A stretch of DNA of 64,000 nucleotides from Eubacteriales bacterium mix99 (GTDB lineage Bacteria > Bacillota > Clostridia > Caldicoprobacterales > DTU083): positions 1,024,500 to 1,088,499 of the forward strand of contig CP121690.1 of assembly GCA_038396605.1 (NCBI GenBank), given 5' to 3'. Both the position numbers and the translations under genes were made by a program. Each line of letters starts with the position of its first letter. Position 1 is the stretch's first letter. The notes below the pieces were generated by a model. The model was given only the letters and a program-made list of their open reading frames with translations. It had not been told where the DNA came from and did no database searches. Shown here piece by piece: positions 44,684-54,561 of the stretch.

Positions 44684-46828
44684 ATGGGAAAGGGAAAAAG
44701 CAAAAAGAAGACCATTTTGCTGTTAAGTGTCGGTTGTATTTTATTGCTGGCGATAGGGGGATTGTTCGTACAGAAGAAGGTCCCTATTATGGAGCTGCTT
44801 CAGCACAGGACGGAGAGCCGGGTGAAGCCGGATCAGCTGTTGGAACAGTATTATTCCGATATTGAAAAAGGAAAGTATGAAGAAATGTATCGGATGCTGG
44901 AGAAGAAAAGCAGGGAAAAGATTTCGAAAGAGAATTTTATCTCCAGAAATCAAAGGATCTATGAAGGAATTCAGGCAAAAAATATCAGGGTAAAAGCCAC
45001 GGATGTGGAAAAGAGCAGAAAAGAAGGAACCACGGTTCAATATGAAGTAACCATGGATACCGTGGCCGGAAAAGTCTCTTTTTCCAATCAGGCGGTGTTT
45101 CAAGCCGGTCAGGAGAAAGAGAATCCCTATATGCTGCATTGGGAAGACAGCATGATTTTTCCGGAATTAACCTCCGGCGATAAGGTAAAGGTATCCAGGG
45201 AGGAAGCAAAACGCGGCAGGATCCTGGATCGGAACGGAGTCGTGCTTGCCGGGGAAGGAACGGCTTCCTTGGTAGGGCTTGTCCCGGGAAAGATGAGGGA
45301 AGACAGCAGTCAGGACATCGGGAAACTGGCGGAGATAACAGGGATTTCCCCGGAGGAAATCAGAAAAAGGCTGGGAGCCAAATGGGTAACAGCGGATTCC
45401 TTTGTCCCCCTCAAAACCGTAGAAAAGTTAACGCAGCCGGAGAAACTGTCGGAAGAGCCGGATGAAAAAACAACACGGAAAAAAGAGCGGGATGAAGCTC
45501 TTTTGTCGATTCCGGGGGTGATGCTGTCCGATATGGAAATCCGGCAGTATCCCACCGGCATGGCCAGCTCCCATTTAATCGGATATCTTCAGAAAGTAAC
45601 TGCGGAGGATCTGAAAGAGCATTCGGGAGAAGGATACCATGAAAACAGCATGATTGGCAGAAGCGGGATGGAAAGCCTGTATGAGAAGGAATTAAAAGGG
45701 CAGGATGGAGTGGAGATCGCCATAGTCGATTCGAAGGGGCAGAAAAAAGATGTTCCTGCAGATATCGCGAAGCAGGACGGAAAGGATATTGCCCTTACCA
45801 TTGATTCCAATCTGCAGCAGAATATCTATCAGAAATTTGCCGGTGAAAAAAGCTGTTCGGTAGCCATGAATCCTTATACAGGCGAAGTGCTGGCGCTTGT
45901 CAGCACCCCGACCTTTGACGGCAATGATCTTTTGCTGGGAATGGATGATGAATCCTGGAACTCCCTGAAGGAGGATGAAGGAAAGCCTCTCATGAACCGG
46001 TTCCGTCAGAAATTATCCCCGGGTTCTTCTTTCAAGCCGATTATTGCGGCAATCGGACTGAAGACAGGTACGATTGATCCTCAGGAAGATATTGGAAATA
46101 CAGGCCTTGATTGGCAGAAGGACAGCAGTTGGGGAAATTATTATGTAAAGACTCTTCATGCGGCAAAACCGGCTGTTCTGCAAAATGCACTGATCTGTTC
46201 CGACAACGTTTATTTTGCCAGGGCTGCGCTGAAAATCGGGAAGGAAAAGCTGCAGGCAGGGCTGGATGAGTTGGGATTTGGCAGGAAGCTTCCGTTTGAG
46301 ATTTCCGTGGCGGAATCCCAATATTCCAACACCAAACAGATGGAATCTGAAATCCAGGTGGCGGACAGCGGATATGGGCAGGGACAAATACTGATGAATC
46401 CCATCCACCTTGCTGCATTGTATACCGGCTTTGCAAATCAGGGAGATGTGATCAAACCGTATCTGCTGTATCAGGAGGAAGGCCGGCGGGAGGTATGGAT
46501 TCCCTCTGCATATGAGCCGGAACAGGCGGAGCTGATTGAAAATGCGATGAAGCAGGTCCTGCAGTCAAAACAGGGAACAGGGCATGAGGCTTATCGTGGG
46601 GATGTTTCCCTGGCAGGGAAAACCGGAACGGCAGAAATCAAGTCAACAAAAGAAGATAAAACTGGGACGGAACTGGGATGGTTCGGTGTCTTTACGGCGG
46701 ATCCGGATACGGAAAAGCCCTTGCTTCTCCTCAGCATGGTGGAGGATGTAAAGGGGAGAGGCGGAAGCGGTTATGTCGTGAAGAAGGACATTCCGATTCT
46801 GGATGACTGGTTTGGCGGAGCACAATGA
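44684..46828 (+). CDS. MecA/PBP3-type class B penicillin-binding protein
   Basis: A 714-residue membrane-anchored transpeptidase. One N-terminal helix (about 10-30), an NTF2-like (MecA_N) domain (about 45-165), a dimerisation domain, and a transpeptidase domain with SSFK (about 447, active serine), SDN near 508 and KTGTAE (about 645). Class B PBPs with the NTF2-like domain include low-affinity beta-lactam-resistant types (MecA, Bacillus PBP3), so reduced drug binding is possible but not shown. ATG 44684 has better ribosome-site spacing than ATG 44678. Confidence 0.93.
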   Translation: MGKGKSKKKTILLLSVGCILLLAIGGLFVQKKVPIMELLQHRTESRVKPDQLLEQYYSDIEKGKYEEMYRMLEKKSREKISKENFISRNQRIYEGIQAKNIRVKATDVEKSRKEGTTVQYEVTMDTVAGKVSFSNQAVFQAGQEKENPYMLHWEDSMIFPELTSGDKVKVSREEAKRGRILDRNGVVLAGEGTASLVGLVPGKMREDSSQDIGKLAEITGISPEEIRKRLGAKWVTADSFVPLKTVEKLTQPEKLSEEPDEKTTRKKERDEALLSIPGVMLSDMEIRQYPTGMASSHLIGYLQKVTAEDLKEHSGEGYHENSMIGRSGMESLYEKELKGQDGVEIAIVDSKGQKKDVPADIAKQDGKDIALTIDSNLQQNIYQKFAGEKSCSVAMNPYTGEVLALVSTPTFDGNDLLLGMDDESWNSLKEDEGKPLMNRFRQKLSPGSSFKPIIAAIGLKTGTIDPQEDIGNTGLDWQKDSSWGNYYVKTLHAAKPAVLQNALICSDNVYFARAALKIGKEKLQAGLDELGFGRKLPFEISVAESQYSNTKQMESEIQVADSGYGQGQILMNPIHLAALYTGFANQGDVIKPYLLYQEEGRREVWIPSAYEPEQAELIENAMKQVLQSKQGTGHEAYRGDVSLAGKTGTAEIKSTKEDKTGTELGWFGVFTADPDTEKPLLLLSMVEDVKGRGGSGYVVKKDIPILDDWFGGAQ

Positions 46829-46873
46829 CTGGTGCATCGATCGCTTCAAAAGACCGTGGAATGAGGTTCTGCG

Positions 46874-46948
46874 GAAGATGAAAAGCTCTCGCTGAATGGC
46901 AAGCCCTATGTTTACTGGTACGACTGCATTACCGATTATACTCTGTAA
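46874..46948 (+). pseudogene. Short C-terminal coding remnant
   Basis: An open reading ending in TAA at 46946-46948 gives AEDEKLSLNGKPYVYWYDCITDYTL, a protein-like C-terminus, but a stop codon lies just upstream and no start is present. It is a relic of an unrecognised gene. Confidence 0.3.
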
Positions 46949-46976
46949 GTAAATCAGGGCATCTCTGGCAACTCAC

Positions 46977-47231
46977 TTGAGGGGGGAGCTGCCATGGCCC
47001 GCCCGTCCTTTTCCTGAATTTGTAATATAAGCCAAACCGTTTCTATTGTCAGCAACGATGACCTTCGCCCCAGCGCGGGACTGCGACGTAAATGTTCCCG
47101 CTTTGATCCACTTTCATCCCAGTGGGTACAGCAAGTTTCCAATATTGGTTTGCTTCAAATTCGGACTTACTGTTTGTGTCCGGGAAAATCCAATCCGAAC
47201 GGTTCCAGGATAATACCATTTGGTAATTCAT
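46977..47231 (-). pseudogene. Truncated and frameshifted beta-propeller (SMP-30/royal-jelly-like) gene
   Basis: An ATG at 47231 with AGGAGG nine bases upstream begins MNYQMVLSWNRSDWIFPD and continues VPTGMKVDQSGNIYVAVPRW, a typical propeller strand ('GNIYVAVPRW'). The frame stops at 47049, but a shifted frame carries on as AKVIVADNRNGLAYITNSG before stopping near 46979. Intact N-terminus with promoter-side ribosome site but less than 90 codons left out of several hundred, so this is a degraded gene. The rest of 46829-47370 holds nothing else I can support. Confidence 0.5.
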
Positions 47232-47370
47232 GTTATCCATCCTCCTGATTACATTATGATAAGTCAGATCCATGAGTAAGTCATATATCGGTTTGGTATA
47301 AAGCTTTCTTAATAATCCTATGCAGCATCTCTTTACAGAATGCTTTTTTTCTGTTGTTTTTTGTTGCTTT

Positions 47371-47398
47371 TTGATAGAATAGTGGATGGTTATATAAA
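47371..47398 (+). promoter_or_regulatory. Probable promoter of the AraC-type regulator
   Basis: TTGATA (47371-47376), 16-base spacer, TATAAA (47393-47398), 87 bases before the coding start. Confidence 0.5.
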
Positions 47399-47484
47399 AG
47401 ATTTTTACGGGCTGGAAAATAGAATAGTTTTCTAATGCACATAAACGTAACGCAATTTCATACGAGATTGCCAGCGAGCGGGAG

Positions 47485-49842
47485 ATGAAGGCTTGGGGTA
47501 TGCATATAAAGGGTAAATGGAGGTCTGGGAAAAGTGTGTTTCTCTCATGGCTTGCTTCTTATTTCGTCATTCTGTTTGTTCCAGTTTTGCTGAGTATCGT
47601 AGTATACAATGAATCTGAGAAAATTATACATAATGAGATAAACAGGGCAAATGCAGCAATTCTGAAACAGGTCCAGCAGAGCATAGATGGACAGATGTCA
47701 AATATAGAACATATGGCAACAGATATATCATTAAATAAGAAGATTCGATCTGTTCTGTATCCGCAATATATCGATTCCTTTTATCGTTACCAGCTTCTGG
47801 AGGTTATTTCCAAGGAACTGAAGTATCACAGCATAGACAATGATTTTATTGATAAAGTTTATATTTATTTAAAGAACAGCAATATCGTTCTTTCCCAGGG
47901 GACATATTATTCCTCGGACGTTGCTTTTAAAGAGGTTCAAAAGGTAAGCAAAATAACCCGTGAGGAATGGAATCACTTGCTGCAACAAGGATATCACCAT
48001 ACCTGTATGACACTGCCTTCAGGCTCACGGGGGAAAGAAGGAAGTACAATTGCATATCTGCATTCCTTCCCATCAGAAGGAAGAGATGCTGCTACTATTA
48101 TTGTTCTGTTAAACAGCAGGTGTATTGATGATATCCTTTCCAGCACCGAATGGATTGCGAAAGGGAGCTTCTTTATCCTTGATAAAAGTAATCGTGTGAT
48201 TACTTCGCAAAATTCCAGGAATCTTCCTGCAACAGCAGATGTTCTTGAATATAGTAAATATCCGCATGCCAATAATGTTTCGCCTGTCCTGGAAAGCAGG
48301 AATGATATGGTAATATCGTATATTGATTCCGATATCATGAGCTGGAAATATATCTCCACTATACCGGAATCCGTCTTTTTGGAAAAAGCAAATTATATTC
48401 AAAAATATGCTGTCTTAAGCCTCGTTCTATGTATGGTGGCTGGAGGGATCATCAGTTTCTTTTTTACCAAAAGAAATTATCATCCATTGGAAGAGCTTAT
48501 TGTTTCGCTTAAGGACAGCATCCCTGCGGGGGATCCAAAGAATGATAATGAATATCATTTTATCCAGGAAGCATTGAGCAATATATTAGAAGAGAAGGAA
48601 TCTATCCACAGGAAGCTGGATCAGCAAAACGATGAAATGCGATTGAGTTTTATGCGAAGATTACTTTGCGGTAAAATTAAGGTGAATGATGAGTTTTTTC
48701 GCATTGCAGAATCCTATCACATCCAGTTTCACTCCAATTATTATGCGGTAATTTTATTTCACATAGAGCAATATGATCAGTTTTTTTACGGAGAAGAAAA
48801 CATTACGGAAGAAAGCAAGCTGGACTTGATTAATTATGTAATAGCAAATGTAGTGGGCGAAATAACGAATCAGGGCCACCAGGGGTATATCGTTGAAATT
48901 GATCACTCTCTGGCGTGTTTAATGGGTGTTAGCCTGACAGAAGCAACGGAAGCCGAAAATGAAATTCTGGACATAGCAAAGAACGCAAAGAGACTTGTTG
49001 AAAATTACCTGTATACCACGCTCACAATATCTGTAAGCCGTGTGCATGATTCGTTGGCTGGTTTTCCGGAGGCGTATCAGGAAGCGATCGAAGCTATGGA
49101 ATATAGGATGGTGATCGGAGCAGAACAAATAATTCAGTACAATAACATAAGGCATCCGAATTACCACTATTCCTATCCTATGGATGTGGAGTACAAACTG
49201 ATCAATGCCATTAAATCGGGGGATCTTACAAAAGCAAAGGCCATGGTAAATTCTGTTATATCAAACAATCTGGACGGGGGCATATTATCCGTTGATATGG
49301 CCAGGTGTTTGATGTTTAATCTGGTCAGTACCATGATCAAAACGATAAATGAATTCAGTGAAACGTCTGATCCGGATCTTTTGCAGACGATAGACCCGGT
49401 GGAAAGAGTTGAACAAATGTTGAAATGCAATACCATCATGGAAATGAAGGAATATATGGAATCTACACTGGAAGATATCTGTGGGTGTGTGGAGAGGAAG
49501 AAGCAAAGCCATAACAGCAAATTAAAGGATGATATTATAAACTTTATAAATGAAAACTATTCCTGTCCGGAAATGAGCAATGCAATGATTGCGGAGCATT
49601 TTTCCATTCACCCCGCATACTTGTCCCGCTTTTTTAAAGAGCAAACCGGAGAAAAAGTACTGGATTATATCAACAAACTTCGAATGCAGACAGCAAAACA
49701 GATGCTGCAGGAAAGCAGGTGTAAAATTGAAGAGGTAGCTCAGAAGCTTGGATACAACAACAGTGTCTCTTTCATTCGGGTATTCAAAAAATATGAAGGC
49801 ACAACTCCCGGGAAGTACAGGGATACGATGAGAGATTATTAA
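47485..49842 (+). CDS. Membrane-spanning AraC-family sensor-regulator
   Basis: A 785-residue one-component regulator: first membrane helix (about 18-40), an extracytoplasmic Cache-like domain (about 45-300), second helix (about 308-330, VLSLVLCMVAGGIISFFFTK), a cytoplasmic middle region, and a C-terminal AraC HTH (about 685-785; HFSIHPAYLSRFFKEQTGEKVLDYINKLRMQTAKQML and IEEVAQKLGYNNSVSFIRVFKKYEGTTPGKYR). Such proteins sense outside glycans or their binding proteins and switch on the adjacent ABC importer, which here starts 155 bases downstream. ATG/GTG choice is weak: no strong ribosome site is seen before 47485 apart from GGGAG (47479-47483). Confidence 0.9.
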   Translation: MKAWGMHIKGKWRSGKSVFLSWLASYFVILFVPVLLSIVVYNESEKIIHNEINRANAAILKQVQQSIDGQMSNIEHMATDISLNKKIRSVLYPQYIDSFYRYQLLEVISKELKYHSIDNDFIDKVYIYLKNSNIVLSQGTYYSSDVAFKEVQKVSKITREEWNHLLQQGYHHTCMTLPSGSRGKEGSTIAYLHSFPSEGRDAATIIVLLNSRCIDDILSSTEWIAKGSFFILDKSNRVITSQNSRNLPATADVLEYSKYPHANNVSPVLESRNDMVISYIDSDIMSWKYISTIPESVFLEKANYIQKYAVLSLVLCMVAGGIISFFFTKRNYHPLEELIVSLKDSIPAGDPKNDNEYHFIQEALSNILEEKESIHRKLDQQNDEMRLSFMRRLLCGKIKVNDEFFRIAESYHIQFHSNYYAVILFHIEQYDQFFYGEENITEESKLDLINYVIANVVGEITNQGHQGYIVEIDHSLACLMGVSLTEATEAENEILDIAKNAKRLVENYLYTTLTISVSRVHDSLAGFPEAYQEAIEAMEYRMVIGAEQIIQYNNIRHPNYHYSYPMDVEYKLINAIKSGDLTKAKAMVNSVISNNLDGGILSVDMARCLMFNLVSTMIKTINEFSETSDPDLLQTIDPVERVEQMLKCNTIMEMKEYMESTLEDICGCVERKKQSHNSKLKDDIINFINENYSCPEMSNAMIAEHFSIHPAYLSRFFKEQTGEKVLDYINKLRMQTAKQMLQESRCKIEEVAQKLGYNNSVSFIRVFKKYEGTTPGKYRDTMRDY

Positions 49843-49997
49843 AAATTGATAGTAAAAGTTTTTATTGTTTATAGAATTGTAACATATTGAAAACGAATAA
49901 AAAAATTAAAAATTGATTTTGGTTCTGGCAGCAAATACAATGAGCCATGGTTAAGAAAGCAGTCCTGAGAAAAAAATAAAAATGGGGGGAACGTATC

Positions 49998-51647
49998 ATG
50001 AAAAGCAAGTGGAAACGGCTTCTTTCTATCATGGTAACAGTTTTATTGTCAGGAAGCATTCTGATAGGGTGTGCTGCGGACCGGAAAGAGAAAACGGCAC
50101 AAGGAGAAGGGGGAAAAGCCGATCAAGAGGTATCCGGGAAGACGGCAAACGACGATGGGCAGAAAGATAAGGAAGATGACAAACCAATTAAGCTGACCTA
50201 TTGGGCTGCACTGGACAATAATGCTGCCACTGTGGTTTCCAATTTAGGCGAAGTGGAAATGGTAAAGAAGTGGCTGAAGGAATTCAACATTGATATCACA
50301 TTTATGCATCCGCCTGCTGGCCAGGAGAAGGAGCAATTCAATCTTGCCATTGTATCCAGGGAACTTCCGGATCTGTTTGAATATAACTGGCTGGGATATC
50401 CGGGAGGACCGGAAAAGGCAATAAGCGACAACATTATAATCAAGCTGAACGAATTGGTGAATCAAAATGCACCAAATTTCAAAACTGTTCTGGAGACAAA
50501 TGAATTGATCAATAAGCAGGTACGGACGGATGAAGGGGATTTATATGTATTCCCGGCTTATTCAGGAAGCAAGTATCATATCTCCGGAGGCCTGGTTCTC
50601 CGTAAGGATTGGCTGGACGAACTGCATTTATCCGTCCCGGAGACCATTGATGACTGGACGGAAGTGCTGACCGGTTTCAAGGAAGAAAAGGGCAGTTCTG
50701 CACCACTTACCGGCACTGTTGCTGATATTTTAAGCAATGAAGGAATTTTCAATGATCCTTTTCATATAGGAAAAGGATTCTATCTGGAAAACGGAAAGAT
50801 GATGTATGGTCCCATGCAACCGGAATACAGGCAATTCCTGGAGCTGATGTGTGAATGGTATCAGGATGGGCTACTGGATCCGGATTTTGCTGCAAATGAC
50901 GGTAATGCAGTGGACTCCAGGGTGATTGAAGGGCAGTCCGGCGCATTAATGACCCATATAGGCGGAGGAATGGGAAAGTATATGAATACCATGAAAGACG
51001 ATTCTTCCTTTGATCTGGTTGCCGCCCAATTTCCGGTTCAGAAGAAAGGGGAACAGCCGAAGTTTGTACCCAGGCCATGGGAATACAGAGGCGGCGGTTC
51101 CGTTGCCATCACTCCTCATAATAAATATCCGGAGGAGTCCGCAAAACTTATCGATTACTTATACAGCGAAGAAGGTGCTCTTCTCAAAAATTTTGGGGTG
51201 GAAGGCGTATCTTATAATATGGAAAACGGGTATCCCAAATATACAGACCTGATTATGAATAATCCCGATGGCCTTTCCGTGACACAGGCCCTGGGGAAAT
51301 ATACAAGAGGCAGTACTCCTACACCAGGGTATATTGATGGAAGATATCATGAGCAATATTTTCAATTGCCTCAGCAAAAGGATGCCGCAAATCTTTGGGC
51401 GAAGGTGGCCGATAATGCCCTGGATGTATTGGTACCTCCTATTACCAACTCAGCAAAGGAAGCAGAAGAAGTTTCGACGATTATGGCTACGGTAAGCTCT
51501 TATCAGCAGGAAATGGCTGTAAAGTTCATAATGGGACAGGAATCTCCCGATCATTTTGATCAGTATGTAAAAGAAATGGAAAAAATGAATATCAATCGTG
51601 TCATTGAGCTGAAGCAGAAGGCGTTGGACCGTTATAACAGCAGGTAA
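49998..51647 (+). CDS. Extracellular solute-binding lipoprotein (LplA/YtcQ-type)
   Basis: A 549-residue family 1-type SBP. Signal peptide ending in lipobox ILIGC (Cys25), an acidic/basic linker, then IKLTYWAALDNNAATVVSNLGEVEMVKKWLKEFNIDITFMHPP and a later YLYSEEGALLKNFGVEG, typical of LplA/YtcQ proteins that bind oligosaccharides. Cargo unknown. GGGGGG precedes the ATG. A long hairpin separates it from the permeases. Confidence 0.92.
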   Translation: MKSKWKRLLSIMVTVLLSGSILIGCAADRKEKTAQGEGGKADQEVSGKTANDDGQKDKEDDKPIKLTYWAALDNNAATVVSNLGEVEMVKKWLKEFNIDITFMHPPAGQEKEQFNLAIVSRELPDLFEYNWLGYPGGPEKAISDNIIIKLNELVNQNAPNFKTVLETNELINKQVRTDEGDLYVFPAYSGSKYHISGGLVLRKDWLDELHLSVPETIDDWTEVLTGFKEEKGSSAPLTGTVADILSNEGIFNDPFHIGKGFYLENGKMMYGPMQPEYRQFLELMCEWYQDGLLDPDFAANDGNAVDSRVIEGQSGALMTHIGGGMGKYMNTMKDDSSFDLVAAQFPVQKKGEQPKFVPRPWEYRGGGSVAITPHNKYPEESAKLIDYLYSEEGALLKNFGVEGVSYNMENGYPKYTDLIMNNPDGLSVTQALGKYTRGSTPTPGYIDGRYHEQYFQLPQQKDAANLWAKVADNALDVLVPPITNSAKEAEEVSTIMATVSSYQQEMAVKFIMGQESPDHFDQYVKEMEKMNINRVIELKQKALDRYNSR

Positions 51648-51653
51648 GTTGAA

Positions 51654-51698
51654 TATTGTGTTCCGGAAGAAGCAGGAATCTTCTTCCGGAACACAATA
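51654..51698 (+). promoter_or_regulatory. Perfect inverted repeat between SBP and permease genes
   Basis: TATTGTGTTCCGGAAGAA (51654-51671) is the exact reverse complement of 51681-51698, and one more G-C pair closes a seven-base loop. It lacks a T run. It can stabilise the upstream mRNA and partly stop reading into the permeases, giving more binding protein than channel. Confidence 0.85.
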
Positions 51699-51719
51699 TA
51701 AAATGAAGGGTGTGCTATT

Positions 51720-52688
51720 ATGAAGCTGAACAGTAATTATAAAGTAAAGCCGGGATCGGCGATACCAGTGGTAAACACACTGTCTGATAGGATTATAAAA
51801 GAACTTTCAAAGAATAAATACTTATATCTCATGGCGCTGCCCGTATTGGCTTATTATCTGTTGTTCCATTATGGTCCTATGTATGGCGCTGTGATTGCGT
51901 TTAAGAACTTTGATGTGTCAAAAGGGATCTGGGGAAGTCCCTGGGTAGGATTTCAATATTTCAGGGAATTTTTTCAAAGTTACTATTTTAGCAGATTACT
52001 TCGAAATACATTTTTGTTGAGCTTCTATCAGCTGTTGTGGGGATTTCCTGCTCCCATTCTGTTTGCCCTGCTGTTGAATGAGATCAGAAATCATGCCTTT
52101 AAGAGGACAATCCAGACAGCTGCTTATTTGCCTCATTTTATATCCACTGTAGTGGTATGCGGCCTGATTCATGATTTTTTTGCACGTGATGGGGTGATTA
52201 CCAGTCTGTATACCTTGTTTGGCGGAGAAGCAACAAGCTTTTTGAGTCAGCCTCAATATTTCAGGGGCATTTACGTCGGCACCGGGATATGGCAGGAGAC
52301 AGGATGGGGCGCTATTATATATTTGTCCGCATTAAGCAGCATCGATACTCAGCAGTATGAGGCTGCAATAATAGATGGAGCCGGAAGGCTCAAACAGCTG
52401 CTTCATGTGACGCTGCCCGGTATTATGCCCACGATTATTATCATGCTGATACTGAGAATCGGGCAGGTAATGAGTGTAGGGTTTGAAAAAATTATCCTGC
52501 TGTATAATCCCAATACATATGAAACAGCAGATGTGATTTCTTCCTTTGTGTACCGAAAGGGTCTCGGCGAAAGTTTTCAGTTCAGTTATACTTCGGCGGT
52601 TGGATTGTTTAACTCACTAATCAATTTTGCCCTTTTGATTTCTGCGAATTGGTTCAGCAAAAAAGTCAGTGATACGAGTTTATGGTAA
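51720..52688 (+). CDS. ABC sugar-type permease, LplB family
   Basis: A 322-residue permease. After an N-terminal cytoplasmic stretch the family segment KNKYLYLMALPVLAYYLLFHYGPMYGAVIAFKNFD appears (about 36-70), with six membrane helices and the EAA loop YEAAIIDGAGRLKQLLHVTLPGI. Forms the channel with the next gene. No ATP-binding subunit is encoded in the cluster. Confidence 0.93.
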   Translation: MKLNSNYKVKPGSAIPVVNTLSDRIIKELSKNKYLYLMALPVLAYYLLFHYGPMYGAVIAFKNFDVSKGIWGSPWVGFQYFREFFQSYYFSRLLRNTFLLSFYQLLWGFPAPILFALLLNEIRNHAFKRTIQTAAYLPHFISTVVVCGLIHDFFARDGVITSLYTLFGGEATSFLSQPQYFRGIYVGTGIWQETGWGAIIYLSALSSIDTQQYEAAIIDGAGRLKQLLHVTLPGIMPTIIIMLILRIGQVMSVGFEKIILLYNPNTYETADVISSFVYRKGLGESFQFSYTSAVGLFNSLINFALLISANWFSKKVSDTSLW

Positions 52689-52700
52689 GGAGAGACAGAT

Positions 52701-53588
52701 ATGGTTGTGAGAAAGAACGCAGGAGATCGAATCTTTGATTTCTTTAATGCATTGTTTATGATTTGCATGATGATTGTTACCGTGTATCCATTTATTTATG
52801 TAATACTGGCTTCTGTCAGCGAGTCCCGTCTGCTAATCGGCCATCATGGATTATTGCTTAAGCCAAAAGGATTCAGTCTGATGGCTTATAAACTGGTTTT
52901 CAAAAATCCCAATATTGCAACAGGATACCGCAATACTTTGTTTATACTGGTAATTGGAACGATCCTCAATATTCTCCTTACATCCTTTGGTGCATATATT
53001 TTGTCCAGAAAAAGCTTCAAGTTCAAAAATGTCATGATGATTCTGATTGTATTTACCATGTATTTCAACGGCGGGATGATTCCCAGGTATTTGATGGTGT
53101 ACAATAATTATCATTTGGGGAATAGTTTATGGGCATTAATTTTACCTCAGGCGATATCCACATGGAATTTGATTGTTATGAGAACATCTTTTTCGTCCCT
53201 TCCGGACAGCCTGGAGGAGTCTGCCAAAATAGACGGAGCAAATGATTTCGTTATACTCTTTCGCATTGTCCTGCCCTTATCCAAAGCTGTCGTTGCTGTA
53301 ATGATATTGTTTTATGGAGTCTCCCACTGGAATTCCTGGTTTGATTCCATGATTTTTCTGAGAGAGAGAGACCTTTATCCCCTGCAGTTGATCTTAAGGG
53401 AAATCCTGATCTCCAACAATACGGATACCATGCTGGAAGGGATAACGGGCGTGGATGACAGGGAAATGGTGGGGAAAAGCATTCAATACGCAACGATAAT
53501 CGTTGCCACACTGCCAATTTTGCTGGTCTATCCCCTTATCCAGAAGTATTTCGTAAAGGGTGTTATGGTTGGAGCGCTGAAGGGGTGA
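52701..53588 (+). CDS. ABC sugar-type permease, YtcP/LplC family
   Basis: A 295-residue permease with MicMMIVTVYPFIYVILASVSES near the start, YFNGGMIPRYLMV, the EAA loop LEESAKIDGANDFVILFRIVLPLSKAVVAV and the C-terminal IQKYFVKGVMVGALKG, the standard end of the YtcP/LplC group. It starts 12 bases after its partner. Confidence 0.93.
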   Translation: MVVRKNAGDRIFDFFNALFMICMMIVTVYPFIYVILASVSESRLLIGHHGLLLKPKGFSLMAYKLVFKNPNIATGYRNTLFILVIGTILNILLTSFGAYILSRKSFKFKNVMMILIVFTMYFNGGMIPRYLMVYNNYHLGNSLWALILPQAISTWNLIVMRTSFSSLPDSLEESAKIDGANDFVILFRIVLPLSKAVVAVMILFYGVSHWNSWFDSMIFLRERDLYPLQLILREILISNNTDTMLEGITGVDDREMVGKSIQYATIIVATLPILLVYPLIQKYFVKGVMVGALKG

Positions 53589-53757
53589 ACCCAGCTGTAT
53601 TTTATATAAAAGCGATCTTCAGGCATACGAAATTTTTTGTATAAATAATGTAAGGATCAGGAAGCCTGTGTGGATTTCCATGATAAGATATCAGTAGCGG
53701 CATCAGGCACACTTTAAGTGTACACAGGAAAGAGAATATCGGAGGGAGGATGTTATC

Positions 53758-54561
53758 TTGAAATATGATCTGGTGATCCTTGGCGCAACCAGTGCAGCCC
53801 TGGGCATTGCCAGCGAGGCAGGGGACAGGTATCATATCCTGATACTCAATTCCACCTCAATGGTCGCCTATGAATTCATTAATGCATACAAACCGGGCAC
53901 CGGCTGGGAGAAAGAGCCGGAGTCCATACCGGCCCGCACGATTCGGGAGGAGTTGCTGTCCGAAAACATTCTTTGTACCGGGAATGGCAGGAGCACACAT
54001 ATCTATTCGGCCGGGTCTGTGTTCTGTAAGGCATTTCGGGCACTGAAAGCGGATATCCTGCTGGAAACCGGACTGGTAAGTGTGAAGGAAAAGGACGGTG
54101 GCTATGAGCTTTCCGTTTACTGTATCGGAGGATTTCAGACGATATATGCGGATTGCATCATTGATACCACGGAGCGGGAAATCGGGATCCGGAACAAGTC
54201 CCTGAACTGTTTGCTGGTAAACCGGGATCAATCCGAACTGTTTCCTTCCATTTTTCCGGAGGGTGCGGAGTTTTATCCGGATGGGGATGAGACGGTGAAC
54301 AGTGCAGTGATGCGGTACCCTGTTACGAACGATACAACTCTGTATCAGGCCAGACATCAGCTTATCGGGTATTGGGCGCGGCGCCCGGAAGATATGAAAA
54401 ACTGGAAGATTGCGGCCGTTGGCTTGTGCTTTGATGTAACTCCATCCATAGGATATCGAAAGATCAGCAAAACACATTTTCTGCTTCCATCCGCCTGGCA
54501 GGTCAATCCCTTAATTGCCATGGACGTCGGTTTTGCTTTGGGAAGGAGTGCGGGCATATGA
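53758..54561 (+). CDS. Short FAD/NAD-type Rossmann protein, partner of the next flavoprotein
   Basis: A 267-residue protein opening YDLVILGATSAALGIASEAGD, a glycine-poor variant of the FAD-binding GxGxxG motif, followed by a domain with VFCKAFRALKADILLETGLVSVKEKDGGYELSVYC and DCIIDTTERE, which corresponds to the middle of FAD_oxidored proteins. It is about half the length of a complete enzyme and ends IAMDVGFALGRSAGI, the usual final FAD-binding helix. It may be a reduced flavoprotein or a non-catalytic subunit. Its stop overlaps the next gene (ATGA), so the pair is coupled. Function is unknown. Confidence 0.6.
   Translation: MKYDLVILGATSAALGIASEAGDRYHILILNSTSMVAYEFINAYKPGTGWEKEPESIPARTIREELLSENILCTGNGRSTHIYSAGSVFCKAFRALKADILLETGLVSVKEKDGGYELSVYCIGGFQTIYADCIIDTTEREIGIRNKSLNCLLVNRDQSELFPSIFPEGAEFYPDGDETVNSAVMRYPVTNDTTLYQARHQLIGYWARRPEDMKNWKIAAVGLCFDVTPSIGYRKISKTHFLLPSAWQVNPLIAMDVGFALGRSAGI

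Noticed and set aside
49860-49915. TTGAAAACG-like sequence resembling a catabolite (cre) operator before the SBP gene
   Set aside because: Only half of the palindrome matches; too weak to call.
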